NCBI GenBank assembly: GCA_963969395.1
Contig: OZ017795.1
Span: 23,479,063 to 23,543,062, forward strand
DNA length: 64,000 bases
Reading direction: 5' to 3'
Source: Pseudoscleropodium purum
Taxonomy: Eukaryota; Streptophyta; Bryopsida; Hypnales; Brachytheciaceae
The position numbers were made by a program, and so were the translations under genes. Of the stretch, positions 20,872 to 32,857 are shown in pieces (the stretch's first letter is position 1; each line of letters opens with the position of its first letter). The notes below the pieces were generated by a model. That model saw only the letters and a program-made list of their open reading frames with translations. It had not been told where the DNA came from and searched no databases.

Positions 20872-21960
20872 TCCATGGGGAGAAGTCTGGTTCAATTTCT
20901 TTTTCCAATTGAAGGCTCTAGTTTGATGCATTTGAGCCGTGACCTAACTTTGCACTCTGCCTATGGTTTCGAAGTTGCAGAGAATTCGGATAAGGTGTGT
21001 GCACCCATAATCGTCACCTAGAATGCACAGAATGCATTCATTTCAATTGGCGATTCTGCTTGCTGCGTTAAATTTCCAATAGTAGTTACGTAGGTTTTAA
21101 TATTCTTTACCTCCGACTTCAGGAGATCTATACTTCTGCACGATGCATCTACGTTTCCTTGAGATTATGGTACTATTTAACGTGCAGTGCTCCTCAAGTC
21201 AATTAAAAAATTAGACCTCCATTGCAAGCAAGATTGTAACCACCGCTCTTTCAATGGGCCACATTAGCTTCCACGGTGAATTGCTAATCCCAAAACAATA
21301 CATATCAAAATGGTCGTTGGGTTTGCCTTCCAACATCGACCGCTACTTCTCCCCTTAACAGCAAGTCTGGACGTACCTTAATGCATATATGCAGATCAAA
21401 TCACAACTAGGAAATATGATCCTACAACTTCTACTCTTACACTTCCAATTAGGATTCAGACATTTATCACAACCAATATATATCCTCCAACTTAGCATCA
21501 AATAAACTCTCAATCCAGCACTCACATGCCATGACAAGATTCACACCCAATTTGTTCTATACAAACATACATTTATCCAATTTGGTTCAAATTAATAACA
21601 AGTACTAAACCTGCATGACACTTACGGAGTGCAGTATTAACATTATAATCCCGTTTGGCTAAAGCTTACACACAAGCAACAAATCAGTTCAAGATAATGA
21701 TTCAATAAGAAACCAAATAGGCTAATACATCAGACACTCAAACATATAAATTCCATGTCACAAATAATCAACTAATTAGTCTCAAATAGGTTAATACAAT
21801 CAAGTACATAGGCTAATATAGTTCCAAACCAACAATTCAACACAAAATACATACCACATAGCCCAATCACAAACTAAGACATTCTCCAAAGTGACAATTA
21901 ATTAATTCAATTACATCACTATTCAAAGATTACAGATTTTCTTATTTTGCACCATCCAAT

Positions 21961-22581
21961 GGGTGAATGCAAGAAACAATAATACTATTTTGTATCACAT
22001 TTGCAATTTTTAAGTTATAATTGGCCATATCTTTTGCAAATTGAAGCCAATGTACTTGAATTTTTTTTGTGAAGATTAGCATTTGGACAATAATTAGAGA
22101 ACTCATTTTTCAAAATATTTCAAAAATCGTTTTATACTTAAATTTCAATTTAGCTAATTTGTCACACTTTGCGGTTTAGGGGTTTTTAGTATTGGGGACT
22201 ACCCAAAATTAATGATTTAGAGCTGAAATTTTTGGGCTCTACCCCTACACGAGAAATGCATGTGCCCACCGAAGAGAACTTTAAAAAACATTATTTTGTG
22301 TCCTCTACATTCATGCAAATAGGGCTCCCTTGTGCATACAATTCTAAACAATGAAAATGGTTTCAAGGTTAATTATTTAGTAAGATCTATTCATCATCAA
22401 GTCTCTCAAATCACCAATTTTGATTTTCTTTAAAAGTTGTCTTCCCTAATTTTTACAAATTAAAACGTCAAAGAACCTATTTTCATGAGATTTTGCACTT
22501 TTCTAGTTCTCCTACTTAAAAAAAAATTCTATGCTTTTCCTTCGTACGGTACCTCTTCTTTAAAAGTTTATACATGACCAA
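21961..22581 (+). repeat. Older nested repeat, proximal copy in unit B
   Basis: Aligns in direct orientation with 23,684-24,297. Shared anchors in order include gggtgaatgcaagaaa, tggggactac, aaaattaatgatttagagct, catgcaaatagggctcc, ttttcatgagatttt and ttttccttc. Divergence is much larger than between units, so this duplication is older. Confidence 0.7.
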
Positions 22582-23683
22582 ATTTTTTTCAAATTTTTTT
22601 TCTAATTTTATAGTACTACTAAAAAAATCATGAATATTGTGGCCAATGCAACAAAACCAGAAGGTGTTTCTTACATTCACCCCAATATGGTTTTTGAATT
22701 ATCTCACAAACTCAACTACATTAACACAAATCCAACATTCTCATTTTCCATCCACTCACTCTAAACCTGCATAGGAATCTCATCCAATTAGCACACATTC
22801 AAAGTAACAATCTCACACAAACTCAACAAATCACACATACTTAAGGTAGTTTGCTCATGAAGCAACCATTTAAGAGTTGATTGCCTTTGGGGGAAGCTAA
22901 ATTCCTTGAAATAATTTTCAGCAAATTTCTACAAAAGAAAAATGAAAATGGCATCTAACCCAAGTTTCATATTTTTTGAACCTTTGTGGAATTAGTTACA
23001 AATTTTGAAGTTGAAATGAAATGGTCACTAAAAGTGACCACCTCTTAAAATGTACACCACTAGTACATTGAAGAAAGCAAAATATACCTTTGTGTCATGA
23101 TCGCTTTTAGAGCATGGGTGCATTTAGAGCACACTAATTACTCACAATTAAAACAAAAGAAACAAAACGCAACCAATTTAAGTTGGGACGTTCATTGGAC
23201 ATCTCACCAATGGGTGCCCTGCCCATCAACATCTCCCACCTAATAGGAATTGGTAGAGACAATTCTAACCACCACCAATTGAACATCAAACCAACTAGAA
23301 AACTCACCAATCACACCAACCAACTACCCAAGTAATATAAACCAAATTGGCTATAAAACTGCCCATTAAGAAAAATGGTGCTAAAACACCCAATTAACAT
23401 TTGAATTGGTAAATTCCAATGCAAAAAGAAGCAACAATCACAAAAACTATAAAACTCACAAAATGGAAAATCACCTCCTCTTTACAATTTCGTGGTGTTT
23501 AGACCCCAATTTGAACCTACAATGTGAAAGTTAATGAATTTCAAAGTTTTTATGAATTAAAAAACTAAAAAAATTACCTCTCGTTTTGTTTTGAATGTAG
23601 CAACAACATAGGGCACACTAGTCCTTAATTTAAATTAAAGTTTTTTGTTTTGTATATTATGGTGAGATCTCTAGAACTCTGTA

Positions 23684-24297
23684 GGGTGAATGCAAGAAAG
23701 ATTAGTACTATTTTACATCACTTGAAGATTTTGAATTGTCATTGGCCATAACTTTTGAAGATTGAGATTGATGTATTTGAAATTTTTTTTTTAAGATCAC
23801 AAACTAAACAATGATTAGAAAAATTATTTTTAGAAATTTAAAAAAATATTTAATATTTAAATTAAAATTAAGCTAATTTGTCACATTTTGTGGTTTAGGA
23901 TCTTTTAATACTGGGGACTACTAAAAATTAATGATTTAGAGCTGAAATTTGTGTAGGCTATTTCCACACTAGAAAGGCATGTGCCTACCAAAAATAATTT
24001 AAAAGACATTATTTTATATTCTCTACATTCATGCAAATAGGGCTCCTTTGCAATTATGAACATTGAAAATGGTTTCAAGATAATTCTTTTGGTGAAATTT
24101 CTTTACCATGAAATCTTCCCAAATGTCCAATTTTTTTATTTTTTGAAAATTATTTTTCCTATTTTTTCACAAATTAAAATGTCAAAATATCTATTTTCAT
24201 GAGATTTTATACTTTTTTAGTTCTCCTACTCAGAGAATTTTTCTATGCTTTTCCTTCCTATAGTACCTTCTTCGTAAAGGTTTATACATCAAACCTT
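23684..24297 (+). repeat. Older nested repeat, distal copy in unit B
   Basis: Distal partner of 21,961-22,581, about 1.72 kb downstream. The C equivalents are 35,906-36,528 and 37,638-38,245. Confidence 0.7.
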
Positions 24298-24876
24298 TTT
24301 TTTCAATTGTTTTTTAAATTATATAGTACTCCCCTAAAAATCATAAGTACTATAGAAAATGCTACTCAAAACGGTTAGGCTTTCTTGCAACCACCCTATG
24401 TTTCCTAATTGCATCTTGATACCGTCAAAATACCTTCTATGAAGAGGGGTGCATAGGCATCGTTTTGTGTCATTTTGCCCAATGATGTGAAAGTTATTGA
24501 TATTTGAATAGTTTTCAAATCAAAAAATTAGAAAATTATTTTTATTATTATTTTTAAGTATGCACAAGTGTTGTTTTGTGGCATTTTGACATATGGTGTG
24601 AAATTTATTGCTTTTTGATTTATTTTTTCATAAAAAAATTAGAAATTTACTTTTATTGTTATTTTGAAGAATGCACAAGCATTGTTTTGTGACATTTCGA
24701 CCTACAATGTAAAAGTTATTGACTTTTTACTTATTTTTTAATTAAAAAATTAGAACATTATTTTGATTGTTATTTTGATTGTTGCAATGGTAAAGGGCAC
24801 ACTAATCTATACTTTAAATGAATTTGTTGGATTGTTTATTTATTTATTTATTTTGTTTCTTGATTTTGTTTGTTTC

Positions 24877-25808
24877 TTAATCCCTAAATTCCCAAGGCCA
24901 TTTTTCTGCCAAAAACCACTCAAAACTGTCATTTTTGTTGCATTCATCCAAGAATACAAAAAAAATTATTTTTTTAGAATCTAACCATAGGATCTTGTAT
25001 TTTACTTGTCATAGCTTACATGGTAAAAATTTCATGAAGTTTGACCGTATAGATTGGAAGATATTAGCATTCAAAGTTGAAAAAGAAAGTTTTTTTGAAC
25101 ATTGGCCCGCAATTTCAGATGACTTTGACCGCCAATTGTGAATTTTTTTTGCACTACAAACTTTGAATTAAAAAAAATTTATATTGAAGAATTGAGTTGA
25201 AAGTCTAGGAAAAAAAATTAAAAAAAAACACACTTGATTTTCATCCTTTAAAAGAATGCTAAGTAGAAATAGGTCTAAGATTGGAAAAAAAAACTAAATC
25301 ATTAATAACTCCAAAATGAGATTGAAAGACAATAATTCCAATGGTGAGATTGTTTTAGCAATTGAACACAACATTCTCAGAAAAAAATTTGTGAAAAATT
25401 GTGAAAATTGCATTCAGAAATGAACCCTAAAAATTATTTTTTCAAGAAAATGTTGAAATTGCCCGAAAAACAAAATTGTCTTTAACTTTCTCATAATTAG
25501 TCCAAATAGAACAAATCAAAGCTTCACATGTTGACAAAAAGAAAACATTTCAGGGAAAAAAAAATTAAAATTTATTTTGAATTTTTGCAATTTTTTTGGT
25601 GTTGCCCATCAAGTTTAGTTTCAGGCTTTTTGTGATATAACTTTTGCTCCCGGGTACCAACTAAAATAAAAATTATATTCCCACATAGATAATCACTTTT
25701 TCTAACTTATGGGAAAGTTTCAAAACAATTCACCAAAAATTGAGATCACAGGAACTTGCCCAAAATTTGATTTGTCCCTTGAGGGGACAATGGGAATTTA
25801 GGGATTAA
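24877..25808. mobile_element. Non-autonomous TTAA-flanked inverted-repeat element
   Basis: A 924-bp insertion (24,881-25,804) present in unit B and absent from C. It begins TCCCTAAATTCCCA and ends with the exact reverse complement TGGGAATTTAGGGA (14 bp). It is flanked by TTAA on both sides (24,877-24,880 and 25,805-25,808), whereas C has a single TTAA (38,833-38,836). The interior is AT-rich and encodes nothing recognisable. TTAA duplication is the hallmark of piggyBac-superfamily transposition, but assignment from TSD alone is inference. Confidence 0.9.
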
Positions 25809-25989
25809 ACCGTGCATCCCCGGTCATATTCTTGATATTGTTGAAAAACTCTTTGCAAGGATGGGTTCATAGACTTTATTTTGTGGGGTTGAAGCCTACA
25901 GTATAATAGATATTGAAGTTTGAAGTTTTCATGAATTAAGAAATTAAGAAATTACTTTTACTTTTACTTTTTGACTGTGGCAACGGCAC

Positions 25990-26941
25990 ACTGCACAAGT
26001 ACTTGATTACGAACATCACATTTGCGATGATGATCCCAGCTCCTCCCCGGGCGTTCCCACTCAGGCCCGGCATTCCAAATCCCAGCTCCAGTCCCCGGCT
26101 CCATCGCATTGACTGCGTCCCCCATCACTGTTGCTTTCCGACTTCGCTAGCCTTGTCCGCGACCATCTAATAATGCAGCTCCCGAATTAGCCGAAACCTC
26201 CATCATTGACCTCCACAGTCCACACACCGATGATCAATCGATCCCCTCCGACCCTTCCTCTCTCATCCGTGTCCATTGTCCAAACCTGCCTGCACAGACG
26301 TACAATTATCATCATCGATCACAACAATAACAATTCTCAAAGTTTGAAACTGTGCCCAAAACAATAACAATTCCTCTCTATCGATCTGGGCCGGGTCAGT
26401 CAGTCAGTCAGTCAAGCTAGTTTGGATCTCGGGATGGCGGGATCCATAAGCTTGTGAGACCAAGTTTGCTTCCCGGAAGTTGATTGACCATTTATTAGTA
26501 CATTCGCACTGCCAGATGAAATTTACAGTACGTACACGTCTAATACAAATACCGGTAGTACGACGTTGCAGGACTGTCAGAGTGACGGAGCGGAAGAGGT
26601 TCGATTCTCTTTTCATTTCTTGCGTACACGTGGGTGTGCTTTCATGCTTGCATTGGCAGTTGCTGTGAGGACTGAAGATTGATCGATCGTGACCATGGTA
26701 TGAATCTTGTGATTTGGAGTTGGACTAGAATTTGCGTAGATCGAGAAGTTTGTGTGGCTGTCAGTCGAGAGGAGAGTGACTGAGTGAGGACTGGCCAGAG
26801 GAGCTGGTGTCGATCTTTGGTTTTGATACATTGCGGTGGGTTTTTTATGCTTTGGATTTGGAGTTTCGCAGGGTTGGAATCTCGGCGGATCTTGAAGGCC
26901 TGATTTGAGAAGTGCGAGTGATTTGGTGGAACTTTATGGGA
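25990..26941 (+). promoter_or_regulatory. Orphan duplicate of the TBL promoter/5' region
   Basis: GC-richer stretch nearly identical to 39,030-39,978, which lies directly upstream of the TBL gene in C. It includes a (GTCA)4 run near 26,398-26,415 and a G-box CACGTG at 26,627-26,632. Homology ends at 26,941, before any TBL coding sequence, so this copy has no gene of its own and instead abuts the truncated acetyltransferase gene, which is on the opposite strand. Confidence 0.8.
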
Positions 26942-27184
26942 CTAAAAAGAGTTGAATCAAGCAATATTAGCTCGTTAGACGTACAAATATTAACTCGTTA
27001 GACAACTCGTTTCCTAACAAGGAGAGGCCTAGATAAGGTGTTGCTAACTTTCCACAAAGTTTTCTTCACATTTACACTTCAAATGAGACTGAGCTCTGCA
27101 TCCTAGAAAAAAAAATTAAAGAAAATCCAGCGTGAATGTATGTCACACATTCAAAAGACATTCACGAGCTTCATCGTGACGTAC

Positions 27185-28163
27185 CCTTCATGCCGGAGGC
27201 ACAGACTTTGTTCACAGTGGTGCATATGGTTGCTGGTAGTAATCCCGCCTTCTGGAATACCATTACAAATGGACGACAGAAAAGAGGTTTTGATCAATTC
27301 ATCGAACTCTTTCCAACTACTAACATTCTGGTTGCCAAGGGTTTAGGGTTCAGTCACATTGTTTCCATATTGACTCCAATCTTAGGAGAAAATTTTCGGT
27401 GACATCAAACGCTCCGTTAAGCAAACAAGTGATATACTCTTTCGATTCTTCAATTCAATTCTTATACAAAAAATACGGGTAATTTACAAAGAACTCACCA
27501 ACGCGGCTTGGCGAGCCGGAGCTTGACCAACTCCTGAACTCAAAACGTTACCCATGAACACCTCGTTGACATGCTCTGCAGACAACTTGACAGACTCTAA
27601 TGCACCTGTATATCAATGCCAGTACATTTCTCCAGATCACTCGAATATCAATTAAATTATTAAAAAACTATAGCTAGCTCCACACGTACCACAATTCGGC
27701 GTAAATCCAGGTTAATATCTAATACCATTAGTTCTAAATAAATCACACATTCTAAAGTTTGATGTACATGATCCATGTCCTCGAAGGCACATGCTCTTCC
27801 TCTAGGGAAAACAGAAGTACTATCACCAATCTAATACCCGCAATCACATATTAAACTCGACTTCAAAGCTCCATCTCCATTCTTGTTCCTATCGATCACC
27901 GGCCATAAAAGAAAACATTGAATTACTCAAAGAAGTATCCATGAATAAGAGCAACAAATTGTGGAACCTCGAATTGCAATTGATCCAAGCTCGGGCGCCG
28001 AGAGCGAAGCAAGTGCGCCTTGGAACGATCCCACCGGTGTCCGCTTCGCTGCGACTATCACGACCTCGGGAAAGGCAAGCGAACCGGCGGTGTTCGCAAG
28101 GCCTCGTGGGAAACCAGACCTCCTTCTCACTTGTTTCCATAGTGTTCGTACCGTCATCGCCAT
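27185..28163 (-). pseudogene. AACT: 5' fragment of acetyl-CoA C-acetyltransferase gene (3 exons)
   Basis: Minus strand. Exon 1, 28,163-27,968 (MAMTVRTLWKQ..., then VVIVAAKRTPVGSFQGAL, LSAPELGSIAIR); exon 2, 27,605-27,499 (GALESVKLSAEHV, MGNVLSSGVGQAPARQAAL); exon 3, 27,251 to about 27,185 (PATICTTVNKVCASGMK, containing the catalytic cysteine). Phases agree (1, then 0), with donors GTTCCA, GTGAGT and GTACGT and AG acceptors. The family condenses two acetyl-CoA to acetoacetyl-CoA and has about 400 residues; here only about 123 remain. The basic N-terminus might be a targeting peptide. Exon 4 is not convincing, and the gene is cut off at 26,941 by the duplicated TBL promoter, so it should not make active enzyme. 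Confidence 0.8.
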
Positions 28164-28209
28164 CGCCACACCAGTTGCACTAATATCTTCAATCACACAC
28201 ACAACAGAG

Positions 28210-29162
28210 CGTCGAATTTGACAGCGAGAGTTTCTGTCTGATTCAAACCGATTCTATCAAGGTTTAATTGGAAACTTGAAAAGAGAAGTGAAGGGAGAAA
28301 GAATTGGGTTGTGAAGATATGAAATCTAACTTGAGTATGGAGTAATTAGGGGAAGCATTACAAGGGCCGATCGCGATCGTGCTGGCGATGGCGAGGAGCT
28401 CATGAAGAAATTCGGTAAGTTATTGCGAGAAGACGGCAAGGAGGTTGGCCACGGCACCACGGGGGTGACGACGGTGACGTGGAAGTGTAGGGTGCTTAGG
28501 TGGCAATTCGAACCAATAGGACTGCGAGTACACTTCAATCAGAACTTTTTTTTTAAAATTAACTTATTATTAGAACCTTGTCAGTGAAACTTATAAATTA
28601 ATCTCTCATTCAACAGGTGTTGAGAACGTGACATTGTCCAATCATATTTGTACAACTCCTAACATATTTAAATTATAAAAGAAAGGAGCCCATTGCAATG
28701 CAACACAACATGGGCGCAATAAAAAATAGGATGAAATAACGGGATCAGAAAAGTGAGATGACAATGTGACCTTTTTTATGACACCGGGTTGTGACCATCT
28801 GTACTTAATATAATAAATTAAAACGTGATTTGGAGAAAGTAATTTGAATGCCATTCTACTTCATTGACTATTTGTGACTATATTTCAACAAAAAAACATT
28901 TAATTATCAAATTTAGTACAAAGAGCTATGGTGGGAAATAAACTATTGGATCTTGCATTAGACTTGTATGAGTTCAAGCTTATATTAGAGTGCAAGCTTA
29001 TTTTTGTGACCATGGTTGTAGATGAGTTAATTAGGATACATATATATTGTTCATACAATTACAACAATATTGTTGTGTAGTAGTTTATAAGATATGAGAA
29101 TTTCAAATCTTCTTCATTCCTAATAAGTCCCAATAAAACTAGGAAAATAAAACCCTTAAGAG
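28210..29162. other. Intergenic between acetyltransferase fragment and MITE
   Basis: The first 330 bases are GC-richer and probably hold the promoter of the truncated acetyltransferase gene. The remainder is AT-rich. A frame at 28,402-28,587 (+) has no recognisable motif. Confidence 0.5.
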
Positions 29163-29435
29163 CATTAGAAGATTTTCTAAGGGCTCGAAGGGCTATTTAG
29201 GGCCATTCCCATCGCGGTTCCCCAGGTAGCCAAGAAATGGCTATCATAGATTTTTCATAAATTTTTGAAAAAAAACAAAAAAACTTTTAGTTTAATTTTC
29301 TTCTTGGAAAAAAATAATTTTTTTAATGACATGACAATTGTTGAGCCACATCAAGCAGCAACTGCAATAAGTTCCAAGGGTTTAAAAACCCCAAGGAACT
29401 TGTAGCCCTCTAGTGCAACTGAAAATCTTCTAATG
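29163..29435 (+). mobile_element. MITE with CATTAGAAGATTTTC ends
   Basis: 273 bp. Left end CATTAGAAGATTTTC and right end GAAAATCTTCTAATG are inverted repeats, continuing inward with AGGGCT/AGCCCT. Related elements lie at 50,496-50,801 and 58,646-58,923. No target duplication is visible. The interior encodes nothing. Confidence 0.75.
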
Positions 29436-29622
29436 TGTTTACATCCAATAGGTGGACATCCTTAGTTACAATGGACATAATATAACTACGCTTCAAATCA
29501 ACCAAATAAGCAATTCAATATGGTTCCCACTATTATATTAAAAAATTATTGTAGAGTCTTATTGGTAGTTAAAGGGGATTTAAGTTTCTCTTAGAATGCA
29601 TTTTTTAAGGAACCCGGAGATA

Positions 29623-29870
29623 GAAGACAATGCAATGTGATTAGATTGCATGTGGTGATGGTAATTATATAGTTCAATGTTGTATGGGTAGCTTCAATCA
29701 AAACCTCAATACAAATGGAAGGTTATAATGTGATTAGATTGCATGTGATGATGGAAGTTCTATAGTTCAAGGTAGTTCAAGCTTGTACAAGTGGCTTTGA
29801 TGAAAACCTCACCATAGATGGAAGACTAGAATGTCATAAAATTGCATGTGATGATGGAAAATGTTGCATA
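29623..29870 (+). repeat. Three imperfect tandem repeats of about 95-103 bp
   Basis: Units start gaagacaatg (29,623), gaaggttata (29,718) and gaagactaga (29,821), each followed by attgcatgtg.tgatgg, then tatagttcaa and caaaacctca-like text in the first two. Upstream of unit B only two units remain, interrupted by the copia element. Confidence 0.7.
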
Positions 29871-31518
29871 GGGGACTTTGTACTTCAATTTTTTGGAGTG
29901 CATAAAATTATAGCTTGTATTCATTTCAAAATAATAACAAGTTGAGTAATTTTCTTATACTTAAATGCAATTTAGTATAAGAAATTGGAAGAGAGTCAAA
30001 TGAAGAATGAAATTTTATAATTATCTCTTGATGATCATTTTTTTCCTCCTCATGACCATTGTTAATTTTGAACTTTCAAAAGTTTAGAAGTAGTTAAATG
30101 TGGCATGGGGCATTATTATTAAAAGAATAAATGGACCAAGATGTAAAACAATAGTTGGATATAATGGTTGCAAGCTATGAGATTGTAGTTGTTGCTTACT
30201 AGGATGTTTTTCCTCCACACCACATTTGAAGCTTCTATGTTGTACTCCCTATTTTTGCACGATGTACTATAATTAGCATTTTATGAATGATAAAGCTTTA
30301 AAAACAATGCGATCTATTGGCTTGGTAGTTAGAGCAATGCTTCATGGGGGAAATGATAGAGTTTCTACTATTGTGAATATTGTGTCATGAATTGATTGAC
30401 CATTGATGATATTCTTAGGCATGATTCTGCCAAGGCTATTATAATTTTCCCTTCAAATTTACTTTCAATGGGGTCTATTTTCGTCATCCAAAGTTTAAAC
30501 TAGATATTGTTGTGTTTGTTTTAAGTGTTTTTAAATGGGCTTTTAATAATAGTAGTTACTCCAAAGTATTATTTCCATACACATCATTCAAAACTTGTTT
30601 TATTTCTTCAACAATTTTTTTCAAGGCATTGAAGATGTCCTAAGAGCCAAAGACAATATGACTCTTAACTTTAGGTTATAGAATAAAGAAAGAATGTACA
30701 CTATACTACAAGTAGAAGGGATTGCAAAATTGCAATTAGGTGTTTTGTATTTATTTCCAATATCTCATATAAAGGCATTTAGATAATATGGATAAGTTTG
30801 TGCAACTAGGACATGCACTAAGGTAGGTAAGGTTCTTAGAGCTCCCATCTAAAAGCTAAAAACTATTTTGGGGAGGTTATCCTTCTTAAAATATTTTTCA
30901 GTAAGTTTTCCTTGAAAGACAAATGGGATTGGCATTTATTCCAAATTGTTTCATGTTTTCTGGAGCTTTGCAAAATTAGTTATGAATTTTTGAAGTTGAA
31001 ACTCATAGTCAATAAAAGAGTTCACTTTTTGAAATGTATAATGTTTTGTATATTGCTGGTGTAATAAGAAAGCAAATTGTACTTATGGATTGAGGACGCT
31101 TTTAGAGCTTGAGGGCCTTATAGACTTCCTACATGACAATACCAAAAAGAAAGAATGTTGACATTTTTAACCCTTCAAGGGTGAATGACAAAGAATACTT
31201 CTATGTAGGACAAAAGGGCAACTATTCATCCTCGGAATTTTATGTAGAAAGGGAAGGTTCGTGAAAGGTTAACGCTCTTCTTCTCTGACTTTTTTTTCTG
31301 GTATCGTCAGAGTTGCAGGGAATTGTAACAAGGGACACGAAGTAGTGAGAGGGAAGTCGCCTTCTCGCAGACGGCAGGAACTCTCCTGGTTTCGGAATCG
31401 TTGCGACGGCAGATTGGCGATCAGCAGGCGGTGCATTTGTAAGCTTAGTTTCTTGTGAGCGCAGCAGACGGAGTGGATGCAACGAGTCAACCTGCTTCAG
31501 AGTATTGTGGAGGTACGG

Positions 31519-32857
31519 GAGTTTCCGATATTTTCATCTTTTGGCTTCAGTTTAAAAGTGTCGAGTCAGTAGCTCTTGCTATAAGACTCAAGCTGTCTCT
31601 AAGTTAACTAATTTAGTGAAGAGGATGAGAGTGAGCTCGCACAAAGAAGAAATGACTGCATGATTCTCGTCTTAATACATTCTCCGTCATTTACGAAAAT
31701 TCGGTCAAGGATTTACTTGCTGCAATTTTCGCCCTTCGAAATTTAGCACAGAATGAGGGTTATGGATCTTTTAGAAAGGTAGACCGTGGGGGAAGTTCCG
31801 GGATTGCAGCATGCGTGAATTGCAGAGTCGAAGGATTTATTATACATCCGTGTTTACTAAGAATTGATAGCATTAACCTTTAAATTATGTACGCGTAATA
31901 TGGGAGTCCCGGCATTCAGTAATTCATCTTGTTCTTCAGTTTGGAAGTGTAGTGTCATTAGTTATTGTTGTCGGGTCTCTAGTGAAGAGAATGAGAGTCC
32001 AGAGAGCTCGCTCAAAGAAGAAATGACTGCGTGATTCTCCTCTTAATATATTCTCCATCTTTTTCGAAAACTTGGTCAAGGATTCACTTGCTGGAATTTT
32101 CGACGTTCCATATTTAGCACAGGGTCAAGGTTCTGAATTCTTTCTAGAGAGGTAGACCATGGGGCGATTACTGGGATTGCAGCATGCATGAATTGGAGAG
32201 TTGAAGGATTTATTACCTTTCTTGAAGACTTGATAGCGAGCGCTATTCTTTAAGGTATGTACGCGTCCAAATTAGCATTTGAGGATGATTTAGGGTGTTA
32301 TCTTGTCTCAATTTGAAACTTGGATCATTTCGGCGATTGAAGGAGGGTTCTGATGCATCTTAGTGAGTTAGTTTGTAGTTTTTGGACTCCATATGACTAA
32401 ATTGTGAATAAAGTACGAATTTCGAAGTGTTGATTATTGGTGTAACAAAAATTGAATCTGGATTTCATGTGGAGATTGTGTACATTTTGGACAAGAATCT
32501 TCAGGGATCTCATTTGGGTAAGAGTTGAAAACTTGCAACTTGGTGTCGTTAAAATTACACGCTAGGGTTTGCAATTTTTTTCGGAAAAGGCTGCTGATGG
32601 AGCTTGTGAATGTTTGATGGTCATGCAGGTGATGGTTCCTACAGTGCAATCGAAGATTTTTCTTTCTTGGATTCCTGAGTTAGTAGAGCGGAGTAGGAAT
32701 CATGAATTGCAAGCTCTATATGTTTATGCTTCTGCAGTGATAGATATTTTGAATCGTATCACATTGATGGATGCAGGTCCTCTTCACTAGCGAGTACAAG
32801 AACCCCATCAGGCTCTTTATTCACACCAGCCTTAGGGTTGCTCTTCTTCTCCTTTCC
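31519..32857 (+). promoter_or_regulatory. Kinase C leader with internal direct duplication
   Basis: Same structure: unit 1 at about 31,519-31,903 and unit 2 from 31,904, donor-like GTATGT at 32,255. In the first unit C shares several bases with A against B (for example ttgtggagg, catttacgaaaattcgg). After about 32,290 it matches B without visible differences. Confidence 0.55.
32617..32790 (+). other. Possible upstream ORF or 5' exon of kinase C
   Basis: Identical in design to the B copy, ending in the same TAG and overlapping an in-frame upstream ATG at 32,771 that would extend the kinase by 29 residues. Confidence 0.35.

Larger units (their letters stand above)
20872..24876 (+). other. AT-rich 3' flank of kinase B, no gene seen
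   Basis: Homologous to 4,379-6,942 and then extends beyond it. Compared with A and C it has lost 69 bp at about 21,066 (A 4,570-4,638, flanked by TGC) and 17-18 bp near 21,232 between gcaag repeats. It includes the nested diverged repeat pair listed separately. Confidence 0.7.
7313..26941 (+). repeat. Segmental duplication unit B, containing a copia insertion
   Basis: The start (7,313-7,618) matches 29,348-29,650, and after the copia element the match resumes at 15,884. Kinase B follows. B and C stay similar up to 26,941/39,978, where B switches to an acetyl-CoA acetyltransferase fragment while C continues into the TBL gene. Without the copia element the unit is about 11.4 kb. The spacing between equivalent points of B and C is 13,861 bp. 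Confidence 0.9.

Noticed and set aside
27136..27402. 88-codon plus-strand frame
   Set aside because: It is the antisense of acetyltransferase exon 3 and its introns; the minus-strand exon is the real signal.
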